From Reyranella humidisoli (GTDB taxonomy: Bacteria > Pseudomonadota > Alphaproteobacteria > Reyranellales > Reyranellaceae), in NCBI RefSeq assembly GCF_019039055.1, contig NZ_JAHOPB010000003.1, forward strand, positions 310,001-374,000: a stretch of 64,000 nucleotides of DNA, written 5' to 3'. Shown here piece by piece: positions 8,951 to 17,056 of this stretch (position 1 is the first letter of the stretch; each line of letters starts with the position of its first letter). The position numbers and the translations under genes are program-made. The notes below the pieces were generated by a model. That model did no database searches. It was not told the DNA's origin and worked only from the letters and a program-made list of their open reading frames with translations.

Positions 8951-9776
8951 GCCGTGCCAGCAGCGGCATGTTCGAGGCTTCGAGGAGCGTCCTCGCCTCG
9001 GTCAGCGCCTCCTCGGTGGAAGCCGCGATCAGTCCGGCGTGGATTGGCTGGGCCGGCATGTAGGGACCGCTGCCGAACTGGACGGCGCCGCCGCCGGCTT
9101 CACGCATCATCAGCGTGCCGGCCGCGTGATCCCACGGTTTGGTCATACGGTACAGGCTAAAATCTGCGCGCCCCGCGAGAATTTCAAGGTATTCGGCGCC
9201 GGCGCAGCGCAGCGTGGTGATCTGGCCCAGTCGTGAACGGTGTCCGGGGCTCAACTGCTCGTCGAAGGCCTTGGCGATCTTGTAGCCGACGAAGCCGTTC
9301 AGCGGCGCATCGGCCGGCTGGCCGCGCACGGCGGCGCCGTCGAAGGTGACGCCTTCGCCCCGATGCGCGACAGCCAGGCGGTCGCGCGGCACGTCGAGGA
9401 TCCAGCCCGCGATTGCGGCCCTGTCCTGCACCAGGCAGACAATGATGGCGAAGCGGTCGCGGCCCGCGGCGAAATTCGAGGTGCCGTCGAGCGGATCGAC
9501 GATCCAGCAGGCCTCACCCGGCCGGGCGATCAGGTCGAGAAGGCCCGGATCCTTCTCGACGGCCTCCTCGCCCACGACCGGCACGCCGGGCAGGATTTTT
9601 GCCAGCCCGGAAGCCAGCCGCTGCTCGGCCGCTTCGTCGGCAACGGTGACGATGTCGCCCGGCCGCTTTTGCCGGACGTCTTCCTTCGAAAGATTGCGGA
9701 AACGGGGCAGCAGCTCGGCCGCCGCCGTCTCGCGCATGAGTTCGGCGACCCGCTGGGAGGCGCCGGCGTCGAGCAT
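8943..9776 (-). CDS. Inositol monophosphatase family protein
   Basis: The 277-residue protein belongs to the magnesium-dependent inositol monophosphatase / CysQ / SuhB superfamily. Its metal motifs are GEEA at about 69-72, VDPLDGTSN at about 93-101 and a C-terminal WDHAAGTLM. The exact substrate (inositol phosphate, 3'-phosphoadenosine phosphate or a histidinol-phosphate-like compound) cannot be told from sequence. The ATG at 9776 was chosen because residues upstream of it look like groES read in another frame; it sits five bases after the groES stop, so the two are probably co-transcribed. Confidence 0.88.
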   Translation of the reverse strand: MLDAGASQRVAELMRETAAAELLPRFRNLSKEDVRQKRPGDIVTVADEAAEQRLASGLAKILPGVPVVGEEAVEKDPGLLDLIARPGEACWIVDPLDGTSNFAAGRDRFAIIVCLVQDRAAIAGWILDVPRDRLAVAHRGEGVTFDGAAVRGQPADAPLNGFVGYKIAKAFDEQLSPGHRSRLGQITTLRCAGAEYLEILAGRADFSLYRMTKPWDHAAGTLMMREAGGGAVQFGSGPYMPAQPIHAGLIAASTEEALTEARTLLEASNMPLLARPS

Positions 9777-9781
9777 CGGCC

Positions 9782-10069
9782 TCAGCCGGCGACGCCGAAC
9801 AGGTCCTCTTCCTTCAAGATCACGTGGTCTTCGCCGGCGAGCTTGACCTCGGTGCCCGACCACTTGCCGTACAGGACCGTGTCGCCGACCTTGACGCCCA
9901 GCTCCTGCAGGCGGCCGTCCTCGAGGCGGCGGCCCTTGCCGACCGCGACGACCTTGCCCTGCATCGGCTTTTCCTGGGCCGTGTCGGGAATGATGAGCCC
10001 GCCCTTGGTGCGGGTCTCGGCGGCCACCGGCTTCAGCAGAATACGATCGTGCAAGGGCTTGAATTTCAT
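9782..10069 (-). CDS. groES: Co-chaperonin GroES, without an adjacent groEL
   Basis: The 95-residue heptameric cap protein of the GroEL chaperonin starts MKFKPLHDRI and contains the mobile-loop segment RTKGGLIIPDTA and the conserved GKWSGTEV. A ggaaac Shine-Dalgarno-like sequence precedes the ATG. Unusually, neither neighbour is groEL: downstream on the same strand is the inositol-phosphatase-like gene and upstream is hflX. A near-consensus promoter overlaps the hflX stop. No CIRCE inverted repeat is present in the leader. Confidence 0.96.
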   Translation of the reverse strand: MKFKPLHDRILLKPVAAETRTKGGLIIPDTAQEKPMQGKVVAVGKGRRLEDGRLQELGVKVGDTVLYGKWSGTEVKLAGEDHVILKEEDLFGVAG

Positions 10070-10111
10070 GGTGTTTCCTTCGTCCTGAGTTTGGTGTTCG
10101 GAATTTTGCCG

Positions 10112-10141
10112 CTTATAGGAAGTGCGCCCGCCGGGTGTCAA
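10112..10141 (-). promoter_or_regulatory. Predicted groES promoter, sigma70- or heat-shock-type
   Basis: On the minus strand TTGACA (10141-10136) and TATAAG (10117-10112) are separated by 18 bases, ending about 43 bases before the groES ATG. The -35 box overlaps the hflX stop codon. GTTGACAC with CCTATAAG also partly matches the alphaproteobacterial RpoH consensus, which would suit a heat-shock gene. Confidence 0.55.
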
Positions 10142-11496
10142 CGCGCCAGCTGGCGACGCTCGAACTGGGCGGAGGCTGCCTCGTCGAGAGCGACGGTCAG
10201 CCAGGCGGTTTCGCCGTCGTCGCGGCGGCTGCGGACCTCGCCGTGACGGTAGAGCCAGGCGATGGTCGCGCCGTCGGAGAGCGGCACGGAGACTTCGCGC
10301 GCCTCGCCGGCAGCGCCCAGCAGGTCCGCGATGGCGTTCATGAGCTGGTCCACGCCCTCACCCGTCAACGCAGAGACCGGATACTGGCGGGCGCGCTCGG
10401 CGCCCGTGGCGGTACGGGTTTCCAGCACCTGCCGCATGTCCTCCGGCAGGGCGTCGATCTTGTTCAGCGCCTCGATGAAGGGACGTCCCGCCCCCTCCTC
10501 GAGCGCGCCCAACTCGTGCAGCACTTCCTCGACGTCGAGGCGCTGCTGCTCGCTGTCGGGATGGGAGATGTCGCGCACATGCACGATCAGGTCGGCCTCG
10601 ATCACCTCTTCGAGCGTCGCGCGGAAGGCGGCCACGAGATGAGTCGGCAGGTCCGAAACGAAGCCCACCGTGTCGGAGATCACGCAGCCCTTGCCGTTGG
10701 GCAGCTTGATCGACCGCATGGTCGGGTCGAGCGTGGCAAACAGCAGGTCCTTGGCCATGACGTCGGCGCCGGACAGCCGGTTGAACAGCGTCGACTTGCC
10801 GGCATTGGTGTAGCCGACCAGCGCCACCGTCGGCAGCCGCGCCTTCTTGCGGCCGGCGCGATTGACCTGACGCGTCTTGCGTACAGCTTCGAGGTCACGC
10901 TTGATGCGCACGATGCGCTCGCCGATCAGGCGGCGGTCGATCTCGATCTGCGATTCACCGGGACCGCCCATGAAGCCGAAGCCGCCGCGCTGGCGTTCGA
11001 GATGGGTCCACGAGCGCACCAAGCGGCCACGCTGGTAGTCGAGCGCCGCCAGTTCGACCTGCAGCCGGCCTTCATGGGTGCGGGCGCGCGCGCCGAATAT
11101 CTCCAGGATCAGGCCGGTCCTGTCGATGACCTTGGTCTGCCAGGCCTTCTCCAGGTTGCGCTGTTGAACGGGGGTAAGCTTGTCGTCGACCACGACAAGG
11201 CCGATGCCCTGCTCCTCGACCGCCGCGGCAATGCGCGCCACCACGCCCTTGCCGATCAGCGTCGCCGGCGTGACCTGCCGCAGCGGCGCGACTTGCGCTA
11301 GCCGCACGTCGAGGTCGATGGCGCGGGCCAGGCCCACAGCCTCCTCGAGCTTGGCCGTGCTGTCGCGATCGCTGCCGCGACCGCGCGGGCCTGCCATGTA
11401 GGGACACACGACCGCAGCCACCGTCGCGGGGCGCACGGTTTCCAACGGCTTGCGAGTGCGCTTTTCCTGGTCGTCTTCTTCGAACTGGTCGATCAA
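10138..11496 (-). CDS. hflX: Ribosome-associated GTPase HflX
   Basis: The roughly 452-residue GTPase binds the 50S subunit and splits stalled or hibernating ribosomes. The HflX N-terminal domain is followed by a glycine-rich hinge (GGFGFMGGPGESQIE) and the G domain, with G1 GYTNAGKS, G3 DTVGF and G4 NKID. The start is uncertain. A TTG at 11496 lies immediately after the hfq stop and gives the expected N-terminus, while the frame continues upstream into hfq without an ATG. The hfq-hflX order is conserved in proteobacteria. Confidence 0.93.
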   Translation of the reverse strand: MIDQFEEDDQEKRTRKPLETVRPATVAAVVCPYMAGPRGRGSDRDSTAKLEEAVGLARAIDLDVRLAQVAPLRQVTPATLIGKGVVARIAAAVEEQGIGLVVVDDKLTPVQQRNLEKAWQTKVIDRTGLILEIFGARARTHEGRLQVELAALDYQRGRLVRSWTHLERQRGGFGFMGGPGESQIEIDRRLIGERIVRIKRDLEAVRKTRQVNRAGRKKARLPTVALVGYTNAGKSTLFNRLSGADVMAKDLLFATLDPTMRSIKLPNGKGCVISDTVGFVSDLPTHLVAAFRATLEEVIEADLIVHVRDISHPDSEQQRLDVEEVLHELGALEEGAGRPFIEALNKIDALPEDMRQVLETRTATGAERARQYPVSALTGEGVDQLMNAIADLLGAAGEAREVSVPLSDGATIAWLYRHGEVRSRRDDGETAWLTVALDEAASAQFERRQLAR

Positions 11497-11497
11497 A

Positions 11498-11743
11498 TCA
11501 GCCTGCGTCGGCCTTGTCCCCGTCGAACAGCTGCACCGGCGTGACCGGCATGATGGTCGAGATCGCATGCTTGTAGACAAGCTGCGAGTGACCGTCGCGG
11601 CGCAGCAGCACCGAGAAGTTGTCGAACCACGTGACGATGCCTTGCAGCTTCACGCCGTTCACGAGGAAGATCGTGACCGGAGTCTTGTTCTTCCGAAGGT
11701 GGTTCAGGAAGACGTCCTGAACGTTCTGTGCCTTTTCGCTCAT
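11498..11743 (-). CDS. hfq: RNA chaperone Hfq
   Basis: The 81-residue Sm-like protein forms hexamers that pair small RNAs with mRNAs. Sm1 is seen in VTIFLVNGVKLQGIVTWFDN and Sm2 in YKHAIST. The proximal-face lysine-histidine pair is present, and the acidic tail is short, as in alphaproteobacteria. Just upstream lie an AAGAGG sequence and an A/T-rich stretch. The hflX gene follows with at most a one-base gap. Confidence 0.97.
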   Translation of the reverse strand: MSEKAQNVQDVFLNHLRKNKTPVTIFLVNGVKLQGIVTWFDNFSVLLRRDGHSQLVYKHAISTIMPVTPVQLFDGDKADAG

Positions 11744-11795
11744 ATTTTTTGGCCTCTTGCTGGGCAGCCGGCTTCCGAGGGGTCGCCGGTCAGAA

Positions 11796-11819
11796 GGTAC
11801 GGGGTCCCTCCCCGCTACC
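11796..11819. promoter_or_regulatory. Strong hairpin upstream of hfq
   Basis: On the plus strand GGTACGGGG and CCCCGCTACC form a 9-base stem with one bulged base and a 5-base loop. It lies between the HAD phosphatase stop and the hfq start. It lacks a T tract, so it may be a transcript-end or leader structure of the hfq mRNA. Confidence 0.35.
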
Positions 11820-11849
11820 GAGTTGCCTCAAATATAGGGGAGGTTGGTC

Positions 11850-12506
11850 TCAAAGCAATGCCACCAACTCATGACAATTACGCGCGCGCAGTCTCGGCGG
11901 ATGTTCCAGGAGGGCCGCAGTCAGTTGCTCTGCGCCTCCCACCAGGACCGGAAGACACCCTGCCGCATGCGCACTTTTGAGATCGGCCTGGGTGTCACCG
12001 ACCATCCACACGTTCTCGTCAGGGGCAATTCCCGTGCCGTCGAGTGCCAGATAGATGGGGTCCGGCGCTGGTTTGTCGCGGGCCGCGTCGCGCGCGCCCA
12101 CGGCCTTGGCGATCCATTGGCCCCAGCCGAGATGGGCTACCTCGGCGCGCAGGTTGTCGCCCACCTTGTTGCTGACGATGGCCACGTAGCAGCCCTTGGC
12201 ATGGCAGTGCGCCAACAGGTCGGCGGCGCCGTCGAGCGGCTCCAGCCGCTCCAGGTGGATGCGCAGGAACGTGTCGTAGAAAACCTTTTCCGCCTCGGCC
12301 GCGCGCGGACCGAACAGCGCCGGGAACAACTCGCGCAACGAGCCGTGGGCGCGGTCCTGCACTTCGGCCGACGTCCAGGGCGTCAGGCCCAGCGCCGTGA
12401 AGGTGTCGCGGTAACACTCGACGATCGTCGGCCAGGTGTTGACCAGCGTGTTGTCCCAGTCGAAGAGAACCGCGCGCGGAGGCTCAAGACCGGCCGGCCG
12501 GCTCAC
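11850..12506 (-). CDS. HAD-superfamily phosphatase, phosphoglycolate-phosphatase-like
   Basis: The 218-residue haloacid-dehalogenase-fold phosphatase has the nucleophile motif LFDWDNTLVNT, with D16 and D18. It also has IVSNK (motif II), a lysine in DKPAPDP (motif III) and the acidic motif MVGDTQADLKSA. An alpha-helical cap lies between residues 30 and 90. The fold fits phosphoglycolate or pyrophosphate-type phosphatases; the substrate is not determinable. The GTG start overlaps the stop of the aminotransferase gene (GTGA), so they are probably translationally coupled. Confidence 0.87.
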   Translation of the reverse strand: MSRPAGLEPPRAVLFDWDNTLVNTWPTIVECYRDTFTALGLTPWTSAEVQDRAHGSLRELFPALFGPRAAEAEKVFYDTFLRIHLERLEPLDGAADLLAHCHAKGCYVAIVSNKVGDNLRAEVAHLGWGQWIAKAVGARDAARDKPAPDPIYLALDGTGIAPDENVWMVGDTQADLKSAHAAGCLPVLVGGAEQLTAALLEHPPRLRARNCHELVALL

Positions 12507-13366
12507 GTCACGGCCTCTCCCGCCTCGGAAAAGCGGACATACTCCTCGCGCAGACGGCGCGCCGTGGCACCGACCTTGCCGTCGGCGACCTTCTCGCCGT
12601 CGATCTTCACGACCGGCGTCACGAAGGAGGTGGCACTGGTGATGAAGGCTTCCTTGGCCTTCTTCGCTTCCTCGAGGCTGAACGGCCGCTCGACCAGCTT
12701 GAGCTGGAGCGAATTGCAGATCGTCTTGAGCGTGGTGCGCGTGATGCCGGACAGGATGCCATTGTCGGTCTGGCGCGTGATCAGTTCGCCGTCCTGCGTC
12801 ACGATCCAGGCATTGGTCGAGGCACCCTCGGTGACGCAGCCTTTCTCGTCGAGCAGCCAGGCTTCGTAGGCACCGGCCTCGCGCGCGGCCTGCTTGGCCA
12901 GTACGTTGGGCAGCAACGCGACCGTCTTGATGTCGCAACGCTCCCAGCGGATGTCGGGCATGCTCTTGACGGCGACGCCGGCGCCGGCATCGGCCACAAT
13001 GTGCTTGGTCGCCTTGGTGGTGAGCACGAGCGCGGGCTTCACCGGCGTGGTCGGGAAGCCGTGGTCGCGCCGCGAGACGCCGCGCGTGACCTGCATGTAG
13101 ACCAGCCCGTCGCGCAGCCGGTTCTTGCGCATCAACTCGCGGATGATGAAGCTCAGCGCGCTGCGCGACACCGGCCAGTCAATGCGCAGCTCCTTCAGCG
13201 AGCGGTCGAGCCGGTCGATGTGCGGCTTCTCGTCAATCAGCTTGCCGTCGCGCACGCCCACGACCTCGTAGACGCCGTCGGCAAGCTGGTAGCCGCGATC
13301 CTCGATGTGGACGCTGGCCTCACGATGCTCGACGTAGCGACCGTTCACATAGGCATAACGCGCCAT
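12503..13366 (-). CDS. D-amino-acid aminotransferase, PLP class IV
   Basis: The 287-residue fold-type IV PLP enzyme has the Schiff-base lysine K147 in CDIKTVALLPNVLAKQ and the PLP-binding E180 in TEGASTN. The N-terminus MARYAYVNG and VHIEDRGYQ fit D-alanine aminotransferases better than branched-chain ones. The product would be D-glutamate or D-alanine from keto acids, feeding peptidoglycan. Its position between ntrX and hfq recurs in several alphaproteobacterial genomes. Confidence 0.88.
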   Translation of the reverse strand: MARYAYVNGRYVEHREASVHIEDRGYQLADGVYEVVGVRDGKLIDEKPHIDRLDRSLKELRIDWPVSRSALSFIIRELMRKNRLRDGLVYMQVTRGVSRRDHGFPTTPVKPALVLTTKATKHIVADAGAGVAVKSMPDIRWERCDIKTVALLPNVLAKQAAREAGAYEAWLLDEKGCVTEGASTNAWIVTQDGELITRQTDNGILSGITRTTLKTICNSLQLKLVERPFSLEEAKKAKEAFITSATSFVTPVVKIDGEKVADGKVGATARRLREEYVRFSEAGEAVT

Positions 13367-13381
13367 GACGCTCTCTCCTGC

Positions 13382-14788
13382 TCAGACCGGCGGCTCGGCG
13401 CCGCCCTCGGGCGCTCCGCCGTGCAGGCCGAGCGACTTCAGCTTGCGATGCAAGGCCGAGCGCTCCATGCCGACGAAGGTCGCCGTCCGTGAAATGTTGC
13501 CGCCGAAGCGCGTGACCTGTGCCAGCAGGTATTCGCGCTCGAACACCTCGCGCGCCTCGCGCAGCGGCAGCTGCATGATCTCGCCGCCCTTCTCCCAGCG
13601 CAGCACCGAGGGTGCATCCTCGCTCACGTCGTTGGGCAGCACGTCGGCTCGGATCGGCGCTCCGCCCGGCGGCGCCAGAATCAGCAGCCGCTCGATCACG
13701 TTGCGCAACTGGCGCACGTTGCCCGGCCAGTCGTGACCCTGCAGCGCCGCCTGCGTGTCCTCGCCGATCGAGCGCGGCGGCAGACCGGTCGCGTCGGCGA
13801 CGCGCTTCAGGAGGTCCTGCGCCAGTTCGGGAATGTCCTCGCGGCGCTCGCTGAGCGGCGGCACGCGCAGGCTGACCACGTTCAGGCGATGGAAAAGCTC
13901 CTCGCGGAAGTTGCCTGCGGCGATCTCCGCCTGCAGGTCGCGCGCCGTCGTCGAGAGGACGCGCACATCGATCTCGACCTTGGTCTTGCCGCCGTCGCGT
14001 GCATAGGATTGTTCCTGCAGCAGGCGGACCAGCCGGCTCTGCAGCGGCAGCGGCAGGTCGGCTACTTCCTTGAGGACGAGCGTGCCGCCATGGGCCATCT
14101 CGAAGGCGCCGGAGACGCGCAGCGTGTCGGCGGCGGTCTCGCCGTCGGTGCCGAAAAGTTCGATCTCCAGCCGCTCGGTCGGCAGCGTCGAGCAGTTGAC
14201 CACGACGAAGGGGCCATCGGCGCGCTTGGAGCCCTGGTGGATGAGGCGCGCCGCCGTCTCCTTGCCCGAACCGGAGGCGCCGGTGACGAGGACGCGGCTG
14301 CCGGTCGGCGCCACCCGCTCGATCTGCGCGCGGACGTTGGCGGCATCGCTCGACGAACCGACGAACGTCACCTCGCCGCCGGCGCGACGGCGCAGCGCCA
14401 GGTTCTCGCGCTTCAGCTTGTCGGCTTCGATGGCGCGGTCGACCACGAGCAGCAGCCGGTCGGCCTTGAAGGGCTTTTCGATGAAGTCGTAGGCGCCGTT
14501 CTTGATGGCCGAGACCGCGGTATCGATGGTGCCGTGACCGCTGATCATCACCACCGGAATGGGAGGATCCTCACGGCGGATGACTTCGAGGATCTGCAGT
14601 CCGTCGAGTTCGCTGCCCTGCAGCCATACGTCGAGGATGACGAGCGCGGGCCGGCGCTGCCGCACGGCCTCGATCGCTTCGGTGCTGTTATGGGCACGGC
14701 GCGCGGTGTGACCCTCGTCTTCGAGGATGCCGGCGATCAGCGTGCAGATATCGCGTTCGTCGTCGACGATCAGAATATCGTGGGCCAT
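13382..14788 (-). CDS. ntrX: NtrX-type response regulator with altered Walker B
   Basis: The 468-residue regulator has a receiver domain with phospho-acceptor D53 (LVILDVW), a sigma54-type AAA+ domain and a C-terminal Fis-like helix-turn-helix (GNISRTATFVGMERSALHRKL). It is the partner of NtrY next door. The GAFTGA loop that contacts sigma54 is missing: ELFG is followed by an unrelated loop. Walker A is GASGSGKE (170-177). The Walker B aspartate is replaced by lysine: GGTLVLKEV, with K240. Loss of GAFTGA is known in alphaproteobacterial NtrX proteins; the lysine is unexpected. Its role in envelope or nitrogen control is inferred from the family. Confidence 0.93.
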   Translation of the reverse strand: MAHDILIVDDERDICTLIAGILEDEGHTARRAHNSTEAIEAVRQRRPALVILDVWLQGSELDGLQILEVIRREDPPIPVVMISGHGTIDTAVSAIKNGAYDFIEKPFKADRLLLVVDRAIEADKLKRENLALRRRAGGEVTFVGSSSDAANVRAQIERVAPTGSRVLVTGASGSGKETAARLIHQGSKRADGPFVVVNCSTLPTERLEIELFGTDGETAADTLRVSGAFEMAHGGTLVLKEVADLPLPLQSRLVRLLQEQSYARDGGKTKVEIDVRVLSTTARDLQAEIAAGNFREELFHRLNVVSLRVPPLSERREDIPELAQDLLKRVADATGLPPRSIGEDTQAALQGHDWPGNVRQLRNVIERLLILAPPGGAPIRADVLPNDVSEDAPSVLRWEKGGEIMQLPLREAREVFEREYLLAQVTRFGGNISRTATFVGMERSALHRKLKSLGLHGGAPEGGAEPPV

Positions 14789-14820
14789 GTCACTTCAAGC
14801 AGCCCGCATGGAACGGCGGG

Positions 14821-17052
14821 TCATTGTGCGGCTGTCGCGTGAACTCCAGCCGACGCGATTTCCTTCGCGTCTCGCCGGAATACCAGACTGATGCGGGCCC
14901 CGCCACCCTCGCGATCCTCCAGCGACAGGAACCCGCCATGGTCTTCCATGATCTTCTTCACGATCGCGAGACCGAGGCCGGTGCCCTTGGCGCGTGTCGT
15001 CATGTACGGCTCGGTCAGCCGTTCGCGCCCTTCCTTCGGCAATCCGCGACCATTGTCCTCGACCACGATCCGAACGCCGGCAGCATCCTCCTGCAACGAA
15101 AGCGATATCTCGCCCTGTGGCAAAGGCGTGTCCGGACGCTCGTCCCTGCCTTCGATCGCCTCCGCCGAATTCTTCAGGATGTTGGTCAGCACCTGCGAGA
15201 CCTGGCGGCGGTCGCAGTTCAGCGGCACCGCATGGGCCGGCAGGTTCGTGACGTAGCGCAGGTCCGGGTTGCCGTTGCGTTGCAGGAACAGTGCCTGCTG
15301 GCACATCTCCTTGGCATCCTCTTCCTTCACCGTCGGCCGCGGCATGCGGGCAAAGGACGAGAACTCGTCGACCATGCGGCCGATGTCGCCGACCTGTCGG
15401 ATGATCGTCTCGGTGCACATCGTGAAGGTCTCGGGATCCTCCTTGATCTGCTTCAGGTAGCGGCGCTTCAGCCGCTCGGCCGAAAGCTGGATCGGCGTCA
15501 GCGGGTTCTTGATCTCGTGGGCGATGCGGCGGGCGACGTCGCCCCACGCCGCCATGCGCTGCGCCGACATCAGGTCGGTGACGTCGTCGAAGGTGACGAC
15601 GTAGCCCGCGCCCGAAGCGGCGCTGATGCGCACCAGCAGGATCTGCCGCGAGCCGCGCTGCAGGATCTCGACCTGGCCCTGGGTCATGCGGTCGGGCCGC
15701 TCGGCCGCCTGCGCGACGAGCGGGCCCAATTCCGGCATGACCGAGATCAGAGGCCGCCCCAGTACGCCGTCCTCGGGCAGAGCCAGAAGGTCCAGCGCGG
15801 AGCGGTTTGAGCGCATCACGACGCCCTCGGCGTCGACGCTCAGCACACCGGCCGAGACGCCCGCCAGCACCGCGTCGGTGAGGCGCCGCCGCGTGTCGAG
15901 CTCGGTGTTGGCATGGACCAGTTCGCCGCGCTGCTGCTCGATCTGGCTGGCCATGCGGTTGAACGAGCGCGCGAGCTGGCCCAGCTCATCGTTGGGCGGC
16001 CCCTCCTCCACGCGCGCGCTGAGGTCGCCACCGCGCACTTTTTCGGCGGCCTGCATCAGCCCGCCGATCGGCTCGGTGAGGCGCGAGGCGAACAGGATGG
16101 CAAGCCAAACCGCCGCCAGCAGCATCAGGAACGCGATGGCGCCGCAGACCACGAACAGGATGAGCTGGCTGCGTCGCAGCGCCGATTCGATCTGCGAATA
16201 GAACGAGCCCGCAAACTCGATGCTCTTGATGTAGTCGACGACGCGCAGGTCGACGGCGTGGCCGGTCGCCAGGAACAAGGGCTCGCCCACGAAAAGCTGC
16301 ATCACGAAGTAGGCGCCGGTCGGCGATTCGAACTGCACCGGCCGCGCCTGGTTGACCGCCTGCCAGAGGAACTGCGCGGGCGGCACCGGATTGGCCATGC
16401 CCTCGGCATCTGGCGCCTTGGCCTGGCTGATCACGCCCTTGTCGGCGTCCAGGACCGTCGCTTCGATGATCGGACGGCCCTCGATCAGGCGCTGCAGCAT
16501 CGCCTTGGTCGCGGCGGGATCGCGCAGCGCGTCGACACCCTCGGCTTGGAGCGGGCTCGAGATCGCCTCGATGTCGTTCAGGATCTCCTGCTCGCGGGCG
16601 CGCCGCACCGGCTCGCCGATGGCGCGCGCCGCCTCGTAGGAGGCCTGCGAGGGCTTCACCACGAAATCGGTGAGGCTGATCACCAGCATCGACAGGATGA
16701 TGGTGACGATGACGGTCGGTGTGATGGTGAACACGCTGCACACCAGGACCAGCCGCATGTGCAGTCGCGACCCCGCGGCGCCGCGACGACGGTCGAGCCA
16801 GAGCTGGGTGAGACGGACGGCGACGACCGAGGCGAGCGCAATGGCGATGACAAGGTCGGCGACCAGCAGGCCTGTCATCCAGCCGCGCGTGCTGAAGGAT
16901 TCCGGCACGAAGCCGGCCAGCCACGCATACGTCGCGGTGCCGGCGGCGATGGCGAGAATGGCCAGGGAGACGGCGGCAACGCGGCCGGACAGGCTGCGCA
17001 GCACCTTGCTCATCCTGTCGCCCAAGCGTGAAACGCCCAGCGCAGCTGTCAC
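14821..17052 (-). CDS. ntrY: NtrY-type transmembrane sensor histidine kinase
   Basis: The 743-residue kinase has several transmembrane segments (about 25-45, 60-80, 100-130 and 285-310). An extracytoplasmic region of about 150 residues lies before the last of these. Then come a HAMP domain (TEPIGGLMQAAEKV), a PAS domain (about 375-485), HisKA with H512 in RRIAHEIKNPLTP, and an ATPase domain (VEDNGRGLP, GTGLGLAIV). It would phosphorylate NtrX in response to an unknown envelope, redox or nitrogen cue. GTG 17052 is four bases from the ntrC stop; ATG 17013 is an alternative start. Confidence 0.94.
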   Translation of the reverse strand: MTAALGVSRLGDRMSKVLRSLSGRVAAVSLAILAIAAGTATYAWLAGFVPESFSTRGWMTGLLVADLVIAIALASVVAVRLTQLWLDRRRGAAGSRLHMRLVLVCSVFTITPTVIVTIILSMLVISLTDFVVKPSQASYEAARAIGEPVRRAREQEILNDIEAISSPLQAEGVDALRDPAATKAMLQRLIEGRPIIEATVLDADKGVISQAKAPDAEGMANPVPPAQFLWQAVNQARPVQFESPTGAYFVMQLFVGEPLFLATGHAVDLRVVDYIKSIEFAGSFYSQIESALRRSQLILFVVCGAIAFLMLLAAVWLAILFASRLTEPIGGLMQAAEKVRGGDLSARVEEGPPNDELGQLARSFNRMASQIEQQRGELVHANTELDTRRRLTDAVLAGVSAGVLSVDAEGVVMRSNRSALDLLALPEDGVLGRPLISVMPELGPLVAQAAERPDRMTQGQVEILQRGSRQILLVRISAASGAGYVVTFDDVTDLMSAQRMAAWGDVARRIAHEIKNPLTPIQLSAERLKRRYLKQIKEDPETFTMCTETIIRQVGDIGRMVDEFSSFARMPRPTVKEEDAKEMCQQALFLQRNGNPDLRYVTNLPAHAVPLNCDRRQVSQVLTNILKNSAEAIEGRDERPDTPLPQGEISLSLQEDAAGVRIVVEDNGRGLPKEGRERLTEPYMTTRAKGTGLGLAIVKKIMEDHGGFLSLEDREGGGARISLVFRRDAKEIASAGVHATAAQ

Positions 17053-17056
17053 GAAG

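Noticed and set aside
10070..10137. CIRCE element before groES
   Set aside because: The TTAGCACTC-N9-GAGTGCTAA pattern is absent.
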